From assembly GCF_004346095.1 (NCBI RefSeq), contig NZ_SLZV01000001.1:62001-126000 (forward strand): 64,000 bases of DNA, in the 5' to 3' direction. Positions 27,151 to 36,052 of the stretch are shown piece after piece; position 1 is the first letter of the stretch, and every line of letters begins with the position of its first letter. This stretch comes from Faecalimonas umbilicata (lineage in GTDB: Bacteria; Bacillota; Clostridia; Lachnospirales; Lachnospiraceae). A model generated the notes under the pieces. The model saw only the letters and a list, made by a program, of their open reading frames with translations, was not told the origin of the DNA and did no database searches. The translations under genes and the position numbers were made by a program.

Positions 27151-27816
27151 TTATGCCCCTTCTTCTTTTATGATAATCCCAAGCCGCTTTGACAGTTCCA
27201 CTGCCTGAAACAAGTTCACTTCCGCCCCATCTAGTTCAGAATTGTCATCCGAAATCAGGATTCCTCCTATCTCACAAGTTGTAAAATTCATCTTCCGCAG
27301 AGAAGTCTTAAAGAAATTCACTTCACTTAATTCCACATGCTCCCACCGGACCTCCCTGCAAAAGCAGTCTGATATGCCTGCTGCACGAAAACTGCTCTCT
27401 GCCGCTTCCAGATATTCCAGCTTGGATCCATCCAGATTCGCATAGGAAAACATACATCCGGAAAATCTCACATGGGAAATCAGACATTCCGTCATCTTCA
27501 CTCCAACTCCTTTGCAGTTTTCAAACAGACACCTCTTAAAATAGCCGCGTCGAAAGTTTGTATTTGAAAAGTCACATCTACGAAAGATCACATCAGAAAA
27601 CTCACAGCGTTCCATGTCACACGCCAAAAAGCGGCAATTCTCAAACACGGTCCTTCGTGCCCCGATTCTTTCGTAATTCTCCTCTTCCACAACAATTTCA
27701 CTTATCTTTACACCAGCAAGTGGAAGTTCCTCCCGAAGCTTCTTCTCCATCAGCTCTTTTCCATCGGCAACTTCTACAGGAGGTTCCGTTTCTATCAATG
27801 GTTCCTGTCTCTTCAT
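27151..27816 (-). CDS. Pentapeptide-repeat protein
   Basis: The 221-residue protein carries a run of A(D/N)LXX-like repeats between about 55 and 205, for example FENCRFLACDMERCEFSDV, IFRRCDFSNTNFRRGYF, VRFSGCMFSYANLDGSKL and NFFKTSLRKMNFTTCE, which predict a right-handed quadrilateral beta helix. Some pentapeptide proteins mimic DNA and shield gyrase, while others are scaffolds. There is no evidence here for the first role. It overlaps the TetR gene by four bases (ATGA) and sits between it and the ABC genes. Confidence 0.88.
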   Translation of the reverse strand: MKRQEPLIETEPPVEVADGKELMEKKLREELPLAGVKISEIVVEEENYERIGARRTVFENCRFLACDMERCEFSDVIFRRCDFSNTNFRRGYFKRCLFENCKGVGVKMTECLISHVRFSGCMFSYANLDGSKLEYLEAAESSFRAAGISDCFCREVRWEHVELSEVNFFKTSLRKMNFTTCEIGGILISDDNSELDGAEVNLFQAVELSKRLGIIIKEEGA

Positions 27817-28400
27817 ACAGTCACCTCCAAAATAGCGCCTTCCAGCCCTTTTGTCATCAGCTTTCCGGTAAGCTCCGCCATCTCCTTTGGGCTTTCCATA
27901 CAGCCCCGCTCAATCCAGTACATCACAATTCCGATCACCCCGGACGTACAATAGCGAAACTGTACCTGAAATGCAAATGCCTGACGATCACAGGAATCTT
28001 CAAACGCAGTCAGATATTTCTCAAAAACTGATTCCAGCACTTTCTGCCCGACTGAAATACGCGTGCGGTTCTCCAACATCAGCATGCAATATTCTCTTCG
28101 CTCCTTCAAATATGAAAAAATAATCTCAAGCACATCGCTTGCATTCTCCCGCAGCTGCTGTGGAGTAAACTGCTCTGTGGCCTCAGCTGCCACAGTACAC
28201 ATGTGATTTTCCAGATCATCCAGAATCCCATAAACATCTGTATAATGAATATAGAATGTGTTTCTGTGGATCTTGGCGCGCTCTGTCAGCTCCCGGATGG
28301 AAATCTCATTGATACTCTTCTCTTTCGATAGTTCCAAAAGTGCCTCTAATATTTTCGCCTTCGTCCGCTCCGTTCTGCGGTCTGTTGCCGTCTTTTCCAT
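27813..28400 (-). CDS. TetR family regulator
   Basis: The ATG at 28400 after AAGGAG gives 195 residues. Longer starts upstream would contain that ribosome site. The N-terminal helix-turn-helix spans about 15-60 (ILEALLELSKEKSINEISIRE, then IHRNTFYIHYTDVYGILDDL). The C-terminal ligand domain is not diagnostic. First gene of the operon with the pentapeptide and ABC genes, so it is likely their autoregulated repressor. No clear operator palindrome was identified. Confidence 0.9.
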   Translation of the reverse strand: MEKTATDRRTERTKAKILEALLELSKEKSINEISIRELTERAKIHRNTFYIHYTDVYGILDDLENHMCTVAAEATEQFTPQQLRENASDVLEIIFSYLKERREYCMLMLENRTRISVGQKVLESVFEKYLTAFEDSCDRQAFAFQVQFRYCTSGVIGIVMYWIERGCMESPKEMAELTGKLMTKGLEGAILEVTV

Positions 28401-28523
28401 TGCAAGCTCCTTCAATTCATTTCCGTGTATTTTCCTATGCATTTGCACAGTAAATATAATTTTATAGTAAAATTTCATTTAGGATTTGTCAATAAAGGAA
28501 ATATGAAATTTCTATAAAAGAAC

Positions 28524-28596
28524 AGCGCAGGCAATTCTGACTGGATAAGCATATCTATGCGATATTTTCTTATCTTTCAGTCAGACAGCCTGCGCT
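28524..28596 (-). terminator. Large nested hairpin after the PPC gene
   Basis: AGCGCAGGC pairs with GCCTGCGCT, TCTGACTG with CAGTCAGA and GATAAG with CTTATC in nested order. On the minus strand it ends in GTTCTTTTATAG. It lies just downstream of the PPC gene and can serve as its terminator. Confidence 0.65.
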
Positions 28597-28653
28597 GCTC
28601 TATTCACTTTCTACTCTTATCACAATCGTAAACCTGTCTTTGGTTCTAATTAT

Positions 28654-29073
28654 TTAAAACCGAAATAAATTCAGCCCGATCTCTTCATCATGATATCGAT
28701 CGACTTTCCCATCGATCACATGGATCACCATCTCACAAGTCGCGCTGATCACTGCCCGATTTAAATGTCCTCCAAACACTTCTCCCTTTTCATTTCCTGC
28801 ACTCATATGAAGGTGGCAGTAAAACTCGTCATGCATTGTATTGATCGTTCCAGTCAGAGACACAATCTCAAAACTTCCCTGAAATTCATTCGCCAGATAT
28901 TCTTTTTCCTCTGTCTTAAATACGCCGACCGTAAACTGGTCAACCGCGCCGAGTGCCTGCACACTTGCAAGACTTATTTTTTCTCTCAGTGCAATTTCCT
29001 TTACCTGCTCAAGAATTTCCTCTCCTTTATCCATCCGTGCAATGATCGTATTTCCAAATCTTCTGTAGTCCAT
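28654..29073 (-). CDS. PPC (DUF296) domain protein
   Basis: The 139-residue protein is a single plant-and-prokaryote-conserved domain: GEEILEQVKEIALREKISLASVQALGAVDQFTVGVF, then FEIVSLTGTIN, CHLHMSAGNEKGEVFGGHL and AVISATCEMVIHVIDG. The GGHL and HLH segments are the metal-site region in bacterial members, which form trimers. Members are often called DNA-binding, but that is poorly shown in bacteria. It follows the oxidoreductase gene by 24 bases on the same strand. Confidence 0.88.
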   Translation of the reverse strand: MDYRRFGNTIIARMDKGEEILEQVKEIALREKISLASVQALGAVDQFTVGVFKTEEKEYLANEFQGSFEIVSLTGTINTMHDEFYCHLHMSAGNEKGEVFGGHLNRAVISATCEMVIHVIDGKVDRYHDEEIGLNLFRF

Positions 29074-29097
29074 CTCTCTGTTTTCCTCCTGCTCTTT

Positions 29098-30096
29098 TTA
29101 TATTTCACATTCTGTTTCTGTTGTTTCCTCCGAATACACAATTCTCCAATGTCTCCTGATTTCTGTCATAATGTCCATCACGTCAGAAGTATCAGACAGA
29201 TTCATCTCATTCTTTCCGCCTAACACCGCCTGTTCCATATCTTCCACCTCATAAAGCAGTGCCTCTTCCTTTCTGCCGCAAGCGACTATCTCCTTCCTGC
29301 CATCTTCGGTATAAATGATCACTGCCTGATCTGCCCTTGGATAATCATAGATTTCCACATACCCTTTCTCAAAGATCACAACCCCTCTTTTTGGTTGTTT
29401 TGCATGGAGTGTCAGTGTGACTGTAACCATCTCGTTTACCGGATTTGCCATCAGAATTCCGACCTGCTCGTCAACACCACTCGGTGCAGTCCTCACCTTG
29501 GATAAAATCTGATCTGGCGCCTGAGACAAAAATATCCTGGCAAATGCAAGGGCATAGACACCAATGTCCAGCAAAGCTCCTCCTGCCAGCGCCGGATTAA
29601 AAAAGCGGTTGCTCATATCATACTCTTTATAGCTTCCAAACGATACCTGGATCAGTTGCAGTTTTCCGAGCTTCCCATCTGCAATTACTTCCCGCAGCTT
29701 TTTATAAAGTGGCATATGATAAATAGTCATTGCCTCCGCTAAAACTACGTCCTGTTTCTCTGCAAGTTGTCTTGCTTCTTTCAGTTCCTCTGTATTCAAT
29801 GTGACTGCTTTCTCACAGAGCACATGCTTCCCGGCTTTCAGTGCCTCCCGCAAATATTGGATGTGCGTATTATGCGGTGTTGCAATATAGACAATATCTA
29901 CCTGATCATCCGCAAACACCTCCTCAATCTTCCCATATATCTTTTGGATTTGATATTTCTCCGCAAATGCCGCTGTCCGCTCTTGATTTCTCCCTGCCAC
30001 TCCATAGAACATCCTGCCATGCTCTGCCAATGTCTGCGCCATCTCATTTGCAATGGCACCATAGCCAATCACTGCCCAGCGATATGTTTTGATCAT
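29098..30096 (-). CDS. Gfo/Idh/MocA family oxidoreductase
   Basis: The 332-residue enzyme has an N-terminal Rossmann fold (WAVIGYGAIANEMAQTL), then VDIVYIATPHNTH, and the family motif CEKAVTLN (EKP-like with Ala for Pro; the Lys is catalytic in the family). The C-terminal substrate domain includes GGALLDIGVYAL. Such enzymes oxidise sugars, inositols or reduce biliverdin-like compounds with NAD(P). The substrate cannot be told. A promoter lies at 30133-30162 on the same strand. Confidence 0.92.
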   Translation of the reverse strand: MIKTYRWAVIGYGAIANEMAQTLAEHGRMFYGVAGRNQERTAAFAEKYQIQKIYGKIEEVFADDQVDIVYIATPHNTHIQYLREALKAGKHVLCEKAVTLNTEELKEARQLAEKQDVVLAEAMTIYHMPLYKKLREVIADGKLGKLQLIQVSFGSYKEYDMSNRFFNPALAGGALLDIGVYALAFARIFLSQAPDQILSKVRTAPSGVDEQVGILMANPVNEMVTVTLTLHAKQPKRGVVIFEKGYVEIYDYPRADQAVIIYTEDGRKEIVACGRKEEALLYEVEDMEQAVLGGKNEMNLSDTSDVMDIMTEIRRHWRIVYSEETTETECEI

Positions 30097-30132
30097 TCCT
30101 GCACTCCTTTCTGTTTTTTTATTTTTATTTAC

Positions 30133-30162
30133 AGATTACAGGCAATGTCCCACATCTGTCAA
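30133..30162 (-). promoter_or_regulatory. Probable promoter of the oxidoreductase-PPC pair
   Basis: On the minus strand TTGACA (30162-30157) is followed after 18 bases by TAATCT (30138-30133), or after 16 by TGTAAT. It is about 40 bases upstream of the start at 30096. Confidence 0.55.
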
Positions 30163-30248
30163 GAAGCTCCTTTTTCCATCGGAAGTAAGCGCGAACCCTA
30201 TAAAATAGTCAATCCCCCTCTGAAAGTGGGATTTGATTCATCAATCCT

Positions 30249-31577
30249 CTAAAATCGCACAAGAACTTCCCCCCCTTCTTCCCAGTTGCCTAATACCAAT
30301 TCTCCTTTGTGTGCGCGGATCGCCTGTGCAGCTGACCACAACCCCAGACCATGGTGCCCGTCTGTCCTGCGGGACTTTTCTCCCCTCCACAGCCGCTCAG
30401 CCGCATGGCGCACTGCCTCCTCATCAAATCCTATCCCTTCATCTTTCACGCAGACCTGCCATCCGTTGTCTGTCATTTTCCCTTCCAGATAAACTGTTTT
30501 TCCCTTCGGCGTATATTCCACTGCATTCAGCACAATATTAAATATCCCACGCTGCAAACGCTCCGGCTGAATTCTCCAGGATCCTTCCAGTCTGTTATCC
30601 GTTATCAGTTTTACTCCCTTTGCTTCCGCAGCAGCCAGAGCATTTTCCCGCAGTTTTTCAAACCATTCCCCCAACTGCATTTTCGTAAACGCTTCTTCTT
30701 TTCCCGACGAAGTCTCCAGAAGACTTGCGACATACTCCTTCGCCCGAACAGTTGCCTCCAAAATTTTTCTGATCAGTCTCTCGTGATTCTGCGGCAATTC
30801 TTCCTCAAGCAACAGCTCTGCATTTCCACCTGCAAGCGTCAGCGGTGTCTTCAGGTCATGAGCCAGCGCGGCAATCTCTGCCTCGCGCTGCTGCTGCGCC
30901 GCCCACTGAGAGGTCAGTGCCTGAGACAGAGCTTCCCGCATCTCTTCCATCGCATCCAGTGCTTCATCGTACTCGCGGATTCCCGCATGCGGAACTGTAA
31001 AATCAAGTTCCTGCGCCGCCACCTTTTTGCTGATCTCCTGAAACAGTTTCAATTTTTTCCCAAGAAATTTTCCAAGCCATATCGTATGCAGAAGCAGTGA
31101 CAGCAAAAGCCCCATCCCAAGCAAAATCAACCCGAGTGTTTCCGCCGGAGGGAGCGTCTGTCGAAGCGACGGATCGGTAAATTCCTTCCGGAAATGCCAG
31201 CGGATCAGTGCAGTGCTCCCATCTGCATAAGTGCGCCTGGAAAGGTGTGCCGCATATCCGGAAACGTATGAAAACTTTTTCTGGTCTTCTGCAATTTCTC
31301 TCTCCACATTCGTCTTTAATATAGTTCCTTTGGCATCATACAACGCATATTCGCCCGGAAAGCACTCATCCGGTTCTGTGAATCTCCCATTACTTGTCCC
31401 AAGGATCTCTTCTACCTGATGATTGATCTCAGATCCAGAACAGATAATCCCTTTCTGCTCAAGAAGAGACATCACAAGTGACCAGATCATAAAACACAAC
31501 AGCATCGTAACAAACATTCCCGCCACAAATCGGAGTAACACAAAGGAAAGACTTAACGTATGTTTTCTTTTTTCCAT
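30249..31577 (-). CDS. Sensor histidine kinase of the lantibiotic-immunity-type operon
   Basis: The 442-residue kinase has a span at about 12-35, an extracellular sensor (CSGSEINHQVEEILG onward), a second span near 145-165, the phospho-acceptor helix LAHDLKTPLTLAGGNAELLL at about 240, the N box FNIVLNAVEYTP and the G box GLGLWSAAQAI. This short-linker type resembles kinases that read antimicrobial peptides. It overlaps its response regulator by 25 bases and ends the operon with the ABC transporter genes. Confidence 0.93.
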   Translation of the reverse strand: MEKRKHTLSLSFVLLRFVAGMFVTMLLCFMIWSLVMSLLEQKGIICSGSEINHQVEEILGTSNGRFTEPDECFPGEYALYDAKGTILKTNVEREIAEDQKKFSYVSGYAAHLSRRTYADGSTALIRWHFRKEFTDPSLRQTLPPAETLGLILLGMGLLLSLLLHTIWLGKFLGKKLKLFQEISKKVAAQELDFTVPHAGIREYDEALDAMEEMREALSQALTSQWAAQQQREAEIAALAHDLKTPLTLAGGNAELLLEEELPQNHERLIRKILEATVRAKEYVASLLETSSGKEEAFTKMQLGEWFEKLRENALAAAEAKGVKLITDNRLEGSWRIQPERLQRGIFNIVLNAVEYTPKGKTVYLEGKMTDNGWQVCVKDEGIGFDEEAVRHAAERLWRGEKSRRTDGHHGLGLWSAAQAIRAHKGELVLGNWEEGGEVLVRF

Positions 31578-32227
31578 TTATATCCCATCCCCCAGACTGT
31601 CTCAATCGGACTTTTCCCATATTTCTTTAATTTTGCGCGGATATTTTTAATATGCTCTGCAATCGTCCCCGGATCCCCCTCCGCATCGAAACCAAAGACC
31701 GCCTCATACAACTGTTCTTTGGAAAACACCTGCCCGGCATGAAGCGCCAGATGCTCACAGATCTCATACTCCCCTTTGGTAAGCGGAAGAATCTGCTCCT
31801 CAACCATAGCCTCTTTTGCCTGCATGTCAAAACGTACCCCGCCGCGTGCCATCGCCCGCACGGGTTGCCGTCCTTCTCTCCGCAAATGTGCATTGACCCG
31901 CGCCCGCAGTTCTGCGATGCTGAATGGCTTTTTGATATAATCATCTGCTCCGAGCCCAAATCCCTGTACAAGCGCCGCATCTTCTGTCTTTGCCGTCAGA
32001 AATAAGATTGGACAATCCACTTCTGCCCGGATCCTGCCACAGAGTGAAAACCCATCTTCGCCTGGCATCATCACATCCAACAGAAGCAAGTCATATATCC
32101 TACAGCGCTCTGCCGATACCCGCTTTACATCTTCTTCTGTATCCACCTGATGTCCATCACGTTCCAGCGCCATCTTCACCAGTTCCAGCATCTCTTCTTC
32201 ATCATCTACTGCCAGTATTTTCCCCAT
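31553..32227 (-). CDS. OmpR-type response regulator
   Basis: The 224-residue regulator has a receiver (KILAVDDEEEMLELVKMAL; Asp in LLLLDVMMPGEDG; Lys in DDYIKKPFS) and a C-terminal winged helix (ILPLTKGEYEICEHLAL; GTIAEHIKNIRAKLKKYG; IETVWGMGYKW). It is translated with the kinase that overlaps its end and follows the PspC gene by 15 bases. It most likely activates the ABC operon in response to a peptide antibiotic. This is inferred from the operon type. Confidence 0.94.
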   Translation of the reverse strand: MGKILAVDDEEEMLELVKMALERDGHQVDTEEDVKRVSAERCRIYDLLLLDVMMPGEDGFSLCGRIRAEVDCPILFLTAKTEDAALVQGFGLGADDYIKKPFSIAELRARVNAHLRREGRQPVRAMARGGVRFDMQAKEAMVEEQILPLTKGEYEICEHLALHAGQVFSKEQLYEAVFGFDAEGDPGTIAEHIKNIRAKLKKYGKSPIETVWGMGYKWKKENIR

Positions 32228-32242
32228 TTCTTTTCCCCCTTT

Positions 32243-32458
32243 TTATCTCCCTGCATCTTGACTGTTTGAAAAAGGAAGCACTGCCGCAAGCAGTAAATAT
32301 GCAAGGATTCCATTTGGAAACAACAGACACAACCCAAAACAAAGAATCCTCACACTTTTGGGAGACATTCCCAGATAGGCCGCAATTCCTCCACATACTC
32401 CGGTAATCTTCTTATCTGCTCTGCTTTTTCCTAACCGTTTTTCTTTATTTCGTTCCAT
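32243..32458 (-). CDS. Small PspC-domain membrane protein
   Basis: The 71-residue product has a basic start (KRLGKSRADKKITGVCGGIA) and one hydrophobic span (about 40-63) in the PspC pattern GVCGGIAAYLG, VRILCFGLCLL, ILAYLLLAAVLPF. PspC proteins sense or relay membrane stress. It overlaps the upstream permease by 14 bases and precedes the response regulator, an arrangement that suggests it modulates the two-component signal. Confidence 0.9.
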   Translation of the reverse strand: MERNKEKRLGKSRADKKITGVCGGIAAYLGMSPKSVRILCFGLCLLFPNGILAYLLLAAVLPFSNSQDAGR

Positions 32459-33245
32459 TTCTTTTCTCTCCTCTTATCATATCACATTTTTTCCGTATCC
32501 AAAAGATGCCCAGACATCCACATAACAGCAAAACAACCACACTGATCATTCTCCTCTCCATCGATGCAATCTGATATCCGGACACATTAAACACTGCCGT
32601 GATCGGATAAAAATCTTTCACGCGATCCGCCATCCCTGCAAATAATCCAAATACCGAATAGATTTCCGTAAAAAGGAATACGGACCAGCAGTTTTTCTGT
32701 CTTCCTGCTGCAAATGCAATGATCGGAAATACTGCAAAGAATATGCCGATCCCGCCAAGAACATATTCTTTCCACAGCATAAACACGAATGAGGCCGACA
32801 GATCTTCTATATGTAGCACGGCCTCTGTCAAAAAGGTGATTCCAAAACACAACATGGAAAGCCCGATGCTAAAAAGCAGTGTCAGAATCATTTTCACCCG
32901 CATCAGGTCAATTTCCTGCAGCGGTATCAGGCGCAGGGATTTCATCGTGTCCTCTTCTTGTTCCCGCACACTTAAATAGCTCCCAAACAGAGCTGTCATA
33001 CCCGGAATCACAAAAAAGAACGTCCACGGTTGCACCTCATCCATATACCAGCCCGCATTTTCAAGGTACCGCATCCCATCTCGCATCACCTTCAGCCCAT
33101 AATGCACCTCCGATCCATGATACACTTCCAGTCCGCCCACAAATAGAATCCCTGCCGTCAGAAAGACTGCTGCTACCGCGATCCAAATCACTTTTGAACG
33201 GCGAAGCTTCCTGCACTCCACCCAAAACAAATTTCTCCAGTTCAT
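32445..33245 (-). CDS. ABC-2 type permease, lantibiotic immunity (LanE/LanG-like)
   Basis: The 266-residue protein has six predicted membrane spans (VIWIAVAAVFLTAGILFVGG, FFFVIPGMTALFGSYLS, IGLSMLCFGITFL, GGIGIFFAVFPIIAFAAG, FLFTEIYSVFGLF, MISVVVLLLCGCLGIFWI) and the ABC-2 pattern with a large first loop. It is one of two permeases read with the ATPase at 33988. Pairs like this pump out or protect against lantibiotics and bacitracin-like peptides. Confidence 0.9.
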   Translation of the reverse strand: MNWRNLFWVECRKLRRSKVIWIAVAAVFLTAGILFVGGLEVYHGSEVHYGLKVMRDGMRYLENAGWYMDEVQPWTFFFVIPGMTALFGSYLSVREQEEDTMKSLRLIPLQEIDLMRVKMILTLLFSIGLSMLCFGITFLTEAVLHIEDLSASFVFMLWKEYVLGGIGIFFAVFPIIAFAAGRQKNCWSVFLFTEIYSVFGLFAGMADRVKDFYPITAVFNVSGYQIASMERRMISVVVLLLCGCLGIFWIRKKCDMIRGEKRNGTK

Positions 33246-33257
33246 ATTCCTATCCCC

Positions 33258-34004
33258 CTATTTTCTTTTGGACAACTGATATTTTACAAGCCCAAAGGAA
33301 ATAATGTCCCACACGAAAATACAAAGAACCGCCTTTCCCACACAACTCTCCTGCGTCACAAGCAGCCCCGGAATGTCTTTCTTTCGGATAAGGATCGCTC
33401 CCATACTTGTGATCGGATGAACATACATATTGACCGGCATCAGGAAAAAGCCTGCCAGCGCATATACAACTGTCATACAGGCAGGCATCACATAGCCGCT
33501 TCCCACTATCGCCAGCGCCAAAATCGGCAGCATTGCAAATGCAAGCAGAATGCCAATTTCCATACATTTCTCAAATAAATACATCATATCTTCTAGACGA
33601 AACGGTACAAATCCCGGAAGCACACTGCAAAGAACAGATGCCACTGCTGTCAGCATCATAAATCCGACTGACAAAACTAATATCATACAAAATTTACTGA
33701 AAAAGTAACTTTCTTCCTTCACCGGCACAAGCCAGATCTGCCTCACGATCTGCAGTCGTTTCTCTTCATACACGATCATCGTTGCAAAAATCCCAAGGAT
33801 CACCGGAAGAATGATCCATGTCGTATATCCAAATGCAGACCATTTATAAAATTGTGCCGGCTCCACCTCTGCCTGCCCCAGATATCCGAAATAGCAGACC
33901 GACAACGCCGGCATAAGAAATGCAGCAAGAACCATCATCCAAACGCTCTTTTTCCGTCTCAGCTTGTAAAATTCCGTCTCGATCAGTCTAAGCAATGCCA
34001 ACAC
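33258..34004 (-). CDS. ABC-2 type permease, lantibiotic immunity (LanE/LanG-like)
   Basis: The 248-residue membrane protein begins with the short cytoplasmic stretch LRLIETEFYKLRRKKSVWMMV seen in this family and has six spans, including TTWIILPVILGIFATMIVYEE and SFGLVKYQLSK at the end. Its start lies inside the ATPase gene (16-base overlap). It acts with the ATPase and the second permease. Confidence 0.9.
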   Translation of the reverse strand: MLALLRLIETEFYKLRRKKSVWMMVLAAFLMPALSVCYFGYLGQAEVEPAQFYKWSAFGYTTWIILPVILGIFATMIVYEEKRLQIVRQIWLVPVKEESYFFSKFCMILVLSVGFMMLTAVASVLCSVLPGFVPFRLEDMMYLFEKCMEIGILLAFAMLPILALAIVGSGYVMPACMTVVYALAGFFLMPVNMYVHPITSMGAILIRKKDIPGLLVTQESCVGKAVLCIFVWDIISFGLVKYQLSKRK

Positions 34005-34716
34005 CTCCCGTCACATTTCTAAAATATGTCTCCAGTGTCTCCTCACCTTTTTTGAGTTCTTTCATGTTTTTCTGTGCCAGCAGCGCTCCATGATCCATAA
34101 TTCCAACGCGGTCCGCCACCAGTTCGATTTCCGAAAGAATGTGGCTGGAAATCAATATCGTCTTTCCCTGCTCTCTGCTAAGCTTTACGAGAAATCCTCT
34201 CATTTCCGCAATCCCAATCGGATCCAGCCCATTCATCGGCTCATCCAAAATGAGTAGCTTCGGATCATGTAAGATTGCATTGGCAATGCCAAGCCGCTGC
34301 TTCATGCCAAGCGAATAGTTTCCAAAAAGCTTTTTATCACGGTAAGGAAGCCCCACCACCGCAAGCGCCCGCTTGACCGTCTGCTCCCTCTTCATCCCTC
34401 TCAGTCTTGCAAAAATCTCAAGATTTTCTGTCCCGGTCAGATTCGGGTAAAATCCCGGCGCCTCGATCATCGCACCAATCTGCGGATAAATCTGCTTTTC
34501 CTGCCCTCGCAGCTTTCTCCCAAACACTTCCACCTCACCTGAGGTCTCCGGTGTAAGCCCGAGAAGCATCTTCATCAATGTTGTCTTCCCTGCCCCGTTC
34601 CTTCCGAGCAGCCCGTAAATCTCACCCTTTCTTACATGAAGATCTACTTCCTTTACAACAGTCTGTTCTCCATAACACTTCGTCAGCTTCCGCGTTTCTA
34701 TCACAAATTCTTTCAT
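33988..34716 (-). CDS. ABC transporter ATPase, lantibiotic/bacitracin immunity (LanF/BcrA-like)
   Basis: The 242-residue ATPase has Walker A GRNGAGKTT at about 38, signature NYSLGMKQRLGIANAI, Walker B LLILDEPMNGLDPIG, and switch His in ILISSHILSE. EPMNGLDP is usual in BcrA/LanF-type subunits. It is the first gene of a six-gene operon: ATPase, permease, permease, pspC, regulator, kinase. No lantibiotic precursor or synthetase is nearby, so it is probably a resistance operon and not self-immunity. Confidence 0.93.
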   Translation of the reverse strand: MKEFVIETRKLTKCYGEQTVVKEVDLHVRKGEIYGLLGRNGAGKTTLMKMLLGLTPETSGEVEVFGRKLRGQEKQIYPQIGAMIEAPGFYPNLTGTENLEIFARLRGMKREQTVKRALAVVGLPYRDKKLFGNYSLGMKQRLGIANAILHDPKLLILDEPMNGLDPIGIAEMRGFLVKLSREQGKTILISSHILSEIELVADRVGIMDHGALLAQKNMKELKKGEETLETYFRNVTGGVGIA

Positions 34717-34862
34717 TCCATTTTCTTCTCCTTCCTTGATTTACAAAAATCATAACGGAGAATTTTAAAGATTTTATAAAGCTGTGATATTTTTTCATAA
34801 TAGAATCTTTTTTATGCTACTCTGCTCACCAAAGAAATGATTGAGACTTGCTCATGAGATAA

Positions 34863-34935
34863 AAAAAGGATATGCTACCTAATATGGGACTTTTATATTT
34901 CATCGTCCTATACGATAGTATCATATCCTTTTTAA
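34863..34935 (-). terminator. Terminator of the aro operon
   Basis: AAAAAGGATATG pairs with CATATCCTTTTT over a loop of about 45 bases that can fold further. The minus strand ends in TTTTTTT. It sits between the phosphodiesterase-like gene and the immunity operon. Confidence 0.7.
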
Positions 34936-34940
34936 TCGTT

Positions 34941-36050
34941 TTACTTTTTCGGCTTTTCCACTACGATCAGCGGAACTGTCATCTCTTCTTTTGTCATTCC
35001 TGCATGTACACCGATGGTGTTCTCTTTCTCCTCATTCGTATCAAATAGATTGAGTGCTCCGACTGCGACAGCAAAGTAATCACCGATCGCCTCCTGAAAT
35101 CTCGGATGATATGCTCCTTCTCCAAATAGCTGGCTCTCCGTGATCTCTTCTCTGGAAAATAACAGGAACTCTTTCCCAAAATGTTTCTTGAAACTCTCAA
35201 GAAACTGCTCTTCCATTCCTTCCTTCAGATGAAAGGAAAGCGCCCGCGGTTCCACTGCCGGAAGACATTTCAGACACTCCCTCAATTCCGGGTAATTTTC
35301 CATCGATACATTTCTTCCGTCGATATGTCCATGATCTGCTGTCACAAGCAAAAGCGTATCAGAAAGCTCTTCACTTAATTTTTCCAATTCACGGTCAATC
35401 TTTTTCAGCCATTCTCCCGCCTCTCTGCAAGTACAGCCACCTTCATGCATTACATGATCCGGCTCCGGCCAGTATACATACAGATAATTTTTCTCATCTC
35501 TTGTGCATAACGTCTTCACACCGCTGAGCAATTCCTCAAAGGTATCTATATGGTAATCTCCAAACGGAGATACTTCATATGCCTTTGCCTCACAGGCATG
35601 CATAATCTGGCTTCCCAGCTTTTCATACGGCATCATCCTATAAGCCAGCAATTCTCCTTCGATCACTCCGCCACTTCCGGTCGTATTGAGGAATACATTG
35701 ACCTTGTCCTGGATTTCCGGAAAATACATGCTCCACCCAAGCCATCCGTGTTCTGCCGGTGCAAGTCCACTCTCCAGTGTTGTTGTGGCGGCAACCGTTG
35801 TAGGCGGAAATACACTGGAGATTTCTTTTTGAAAATGCCTGCGAAGGAAACTTTCCTCCGGCAAAAACCTCTCAAGGACACTGACACCCATTCCATCCAG
35901 CACAAGAAGCACCACATGTCTGTAATCCTTTTTCAAAATTTCATCCGCCTCCGGAAGGGTAGTATATCGATGCGGTGCGCCATAATTGTGCAAAATCGAA
36001 TTGACTAAATTCAAAATACTATTTTGATAATCCGGCTTTTGTACCTGCAT
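34941..36050 (-). CDS. Alkaline phosphatase/phosphodiesterase superfamily protein
   Basis: The 369-residue protein belongs to the type I phosphodiesterase/nucleotide pyrophosphatase group. The metal-binding Asp is in VVLLVLDGMGVSVLE at about 47, the nucleophile Thr in SVFPPTTVAATTTLESGLAP at about 82, and the second metal site in LVTADHGHIDGRN near 245. No signal peptide is seen, so it is likely cytoplasmic. It begins two bases after the second DAHP synthase gene, so it is in the aromatic operon, although its substrate and link to the pathway are unknown. Confidence 0.88.
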   Translation of the reverse strand: MQVQKPDYQNSILNLVNSILHNYGAPHRYTTLPEADEILKKDYRHVVLLVLDGMGVSVLERFLPEESFLRRHFQKEISSVFPPTTVAATTTLESGLAPAEHGWLGWSMYFPEIQDKVNVFLNTTGSGGVIEGELLAYRMMPYEKLGSQIMHACEAKAYEVSPFGDYHIDTFEELLSGVKTLCTRDEKNYLYVYWPEPDHVMHEGGCTCREAGEWLKKIDRELEKLSEELSDTLLLVTADHGHIDGRNVSMENYPELRECLKCLPAVEPRALSFHLKEGMEEQFLESFKKHFGKEFLLFSREEITESQLFGEGAYHPRFQEAIGDYFAVAVGALNLFDTNEEKENTIGVHAGMTKEEMTVPLIVVEKPKK

Positions 36051-36052
36051 GT

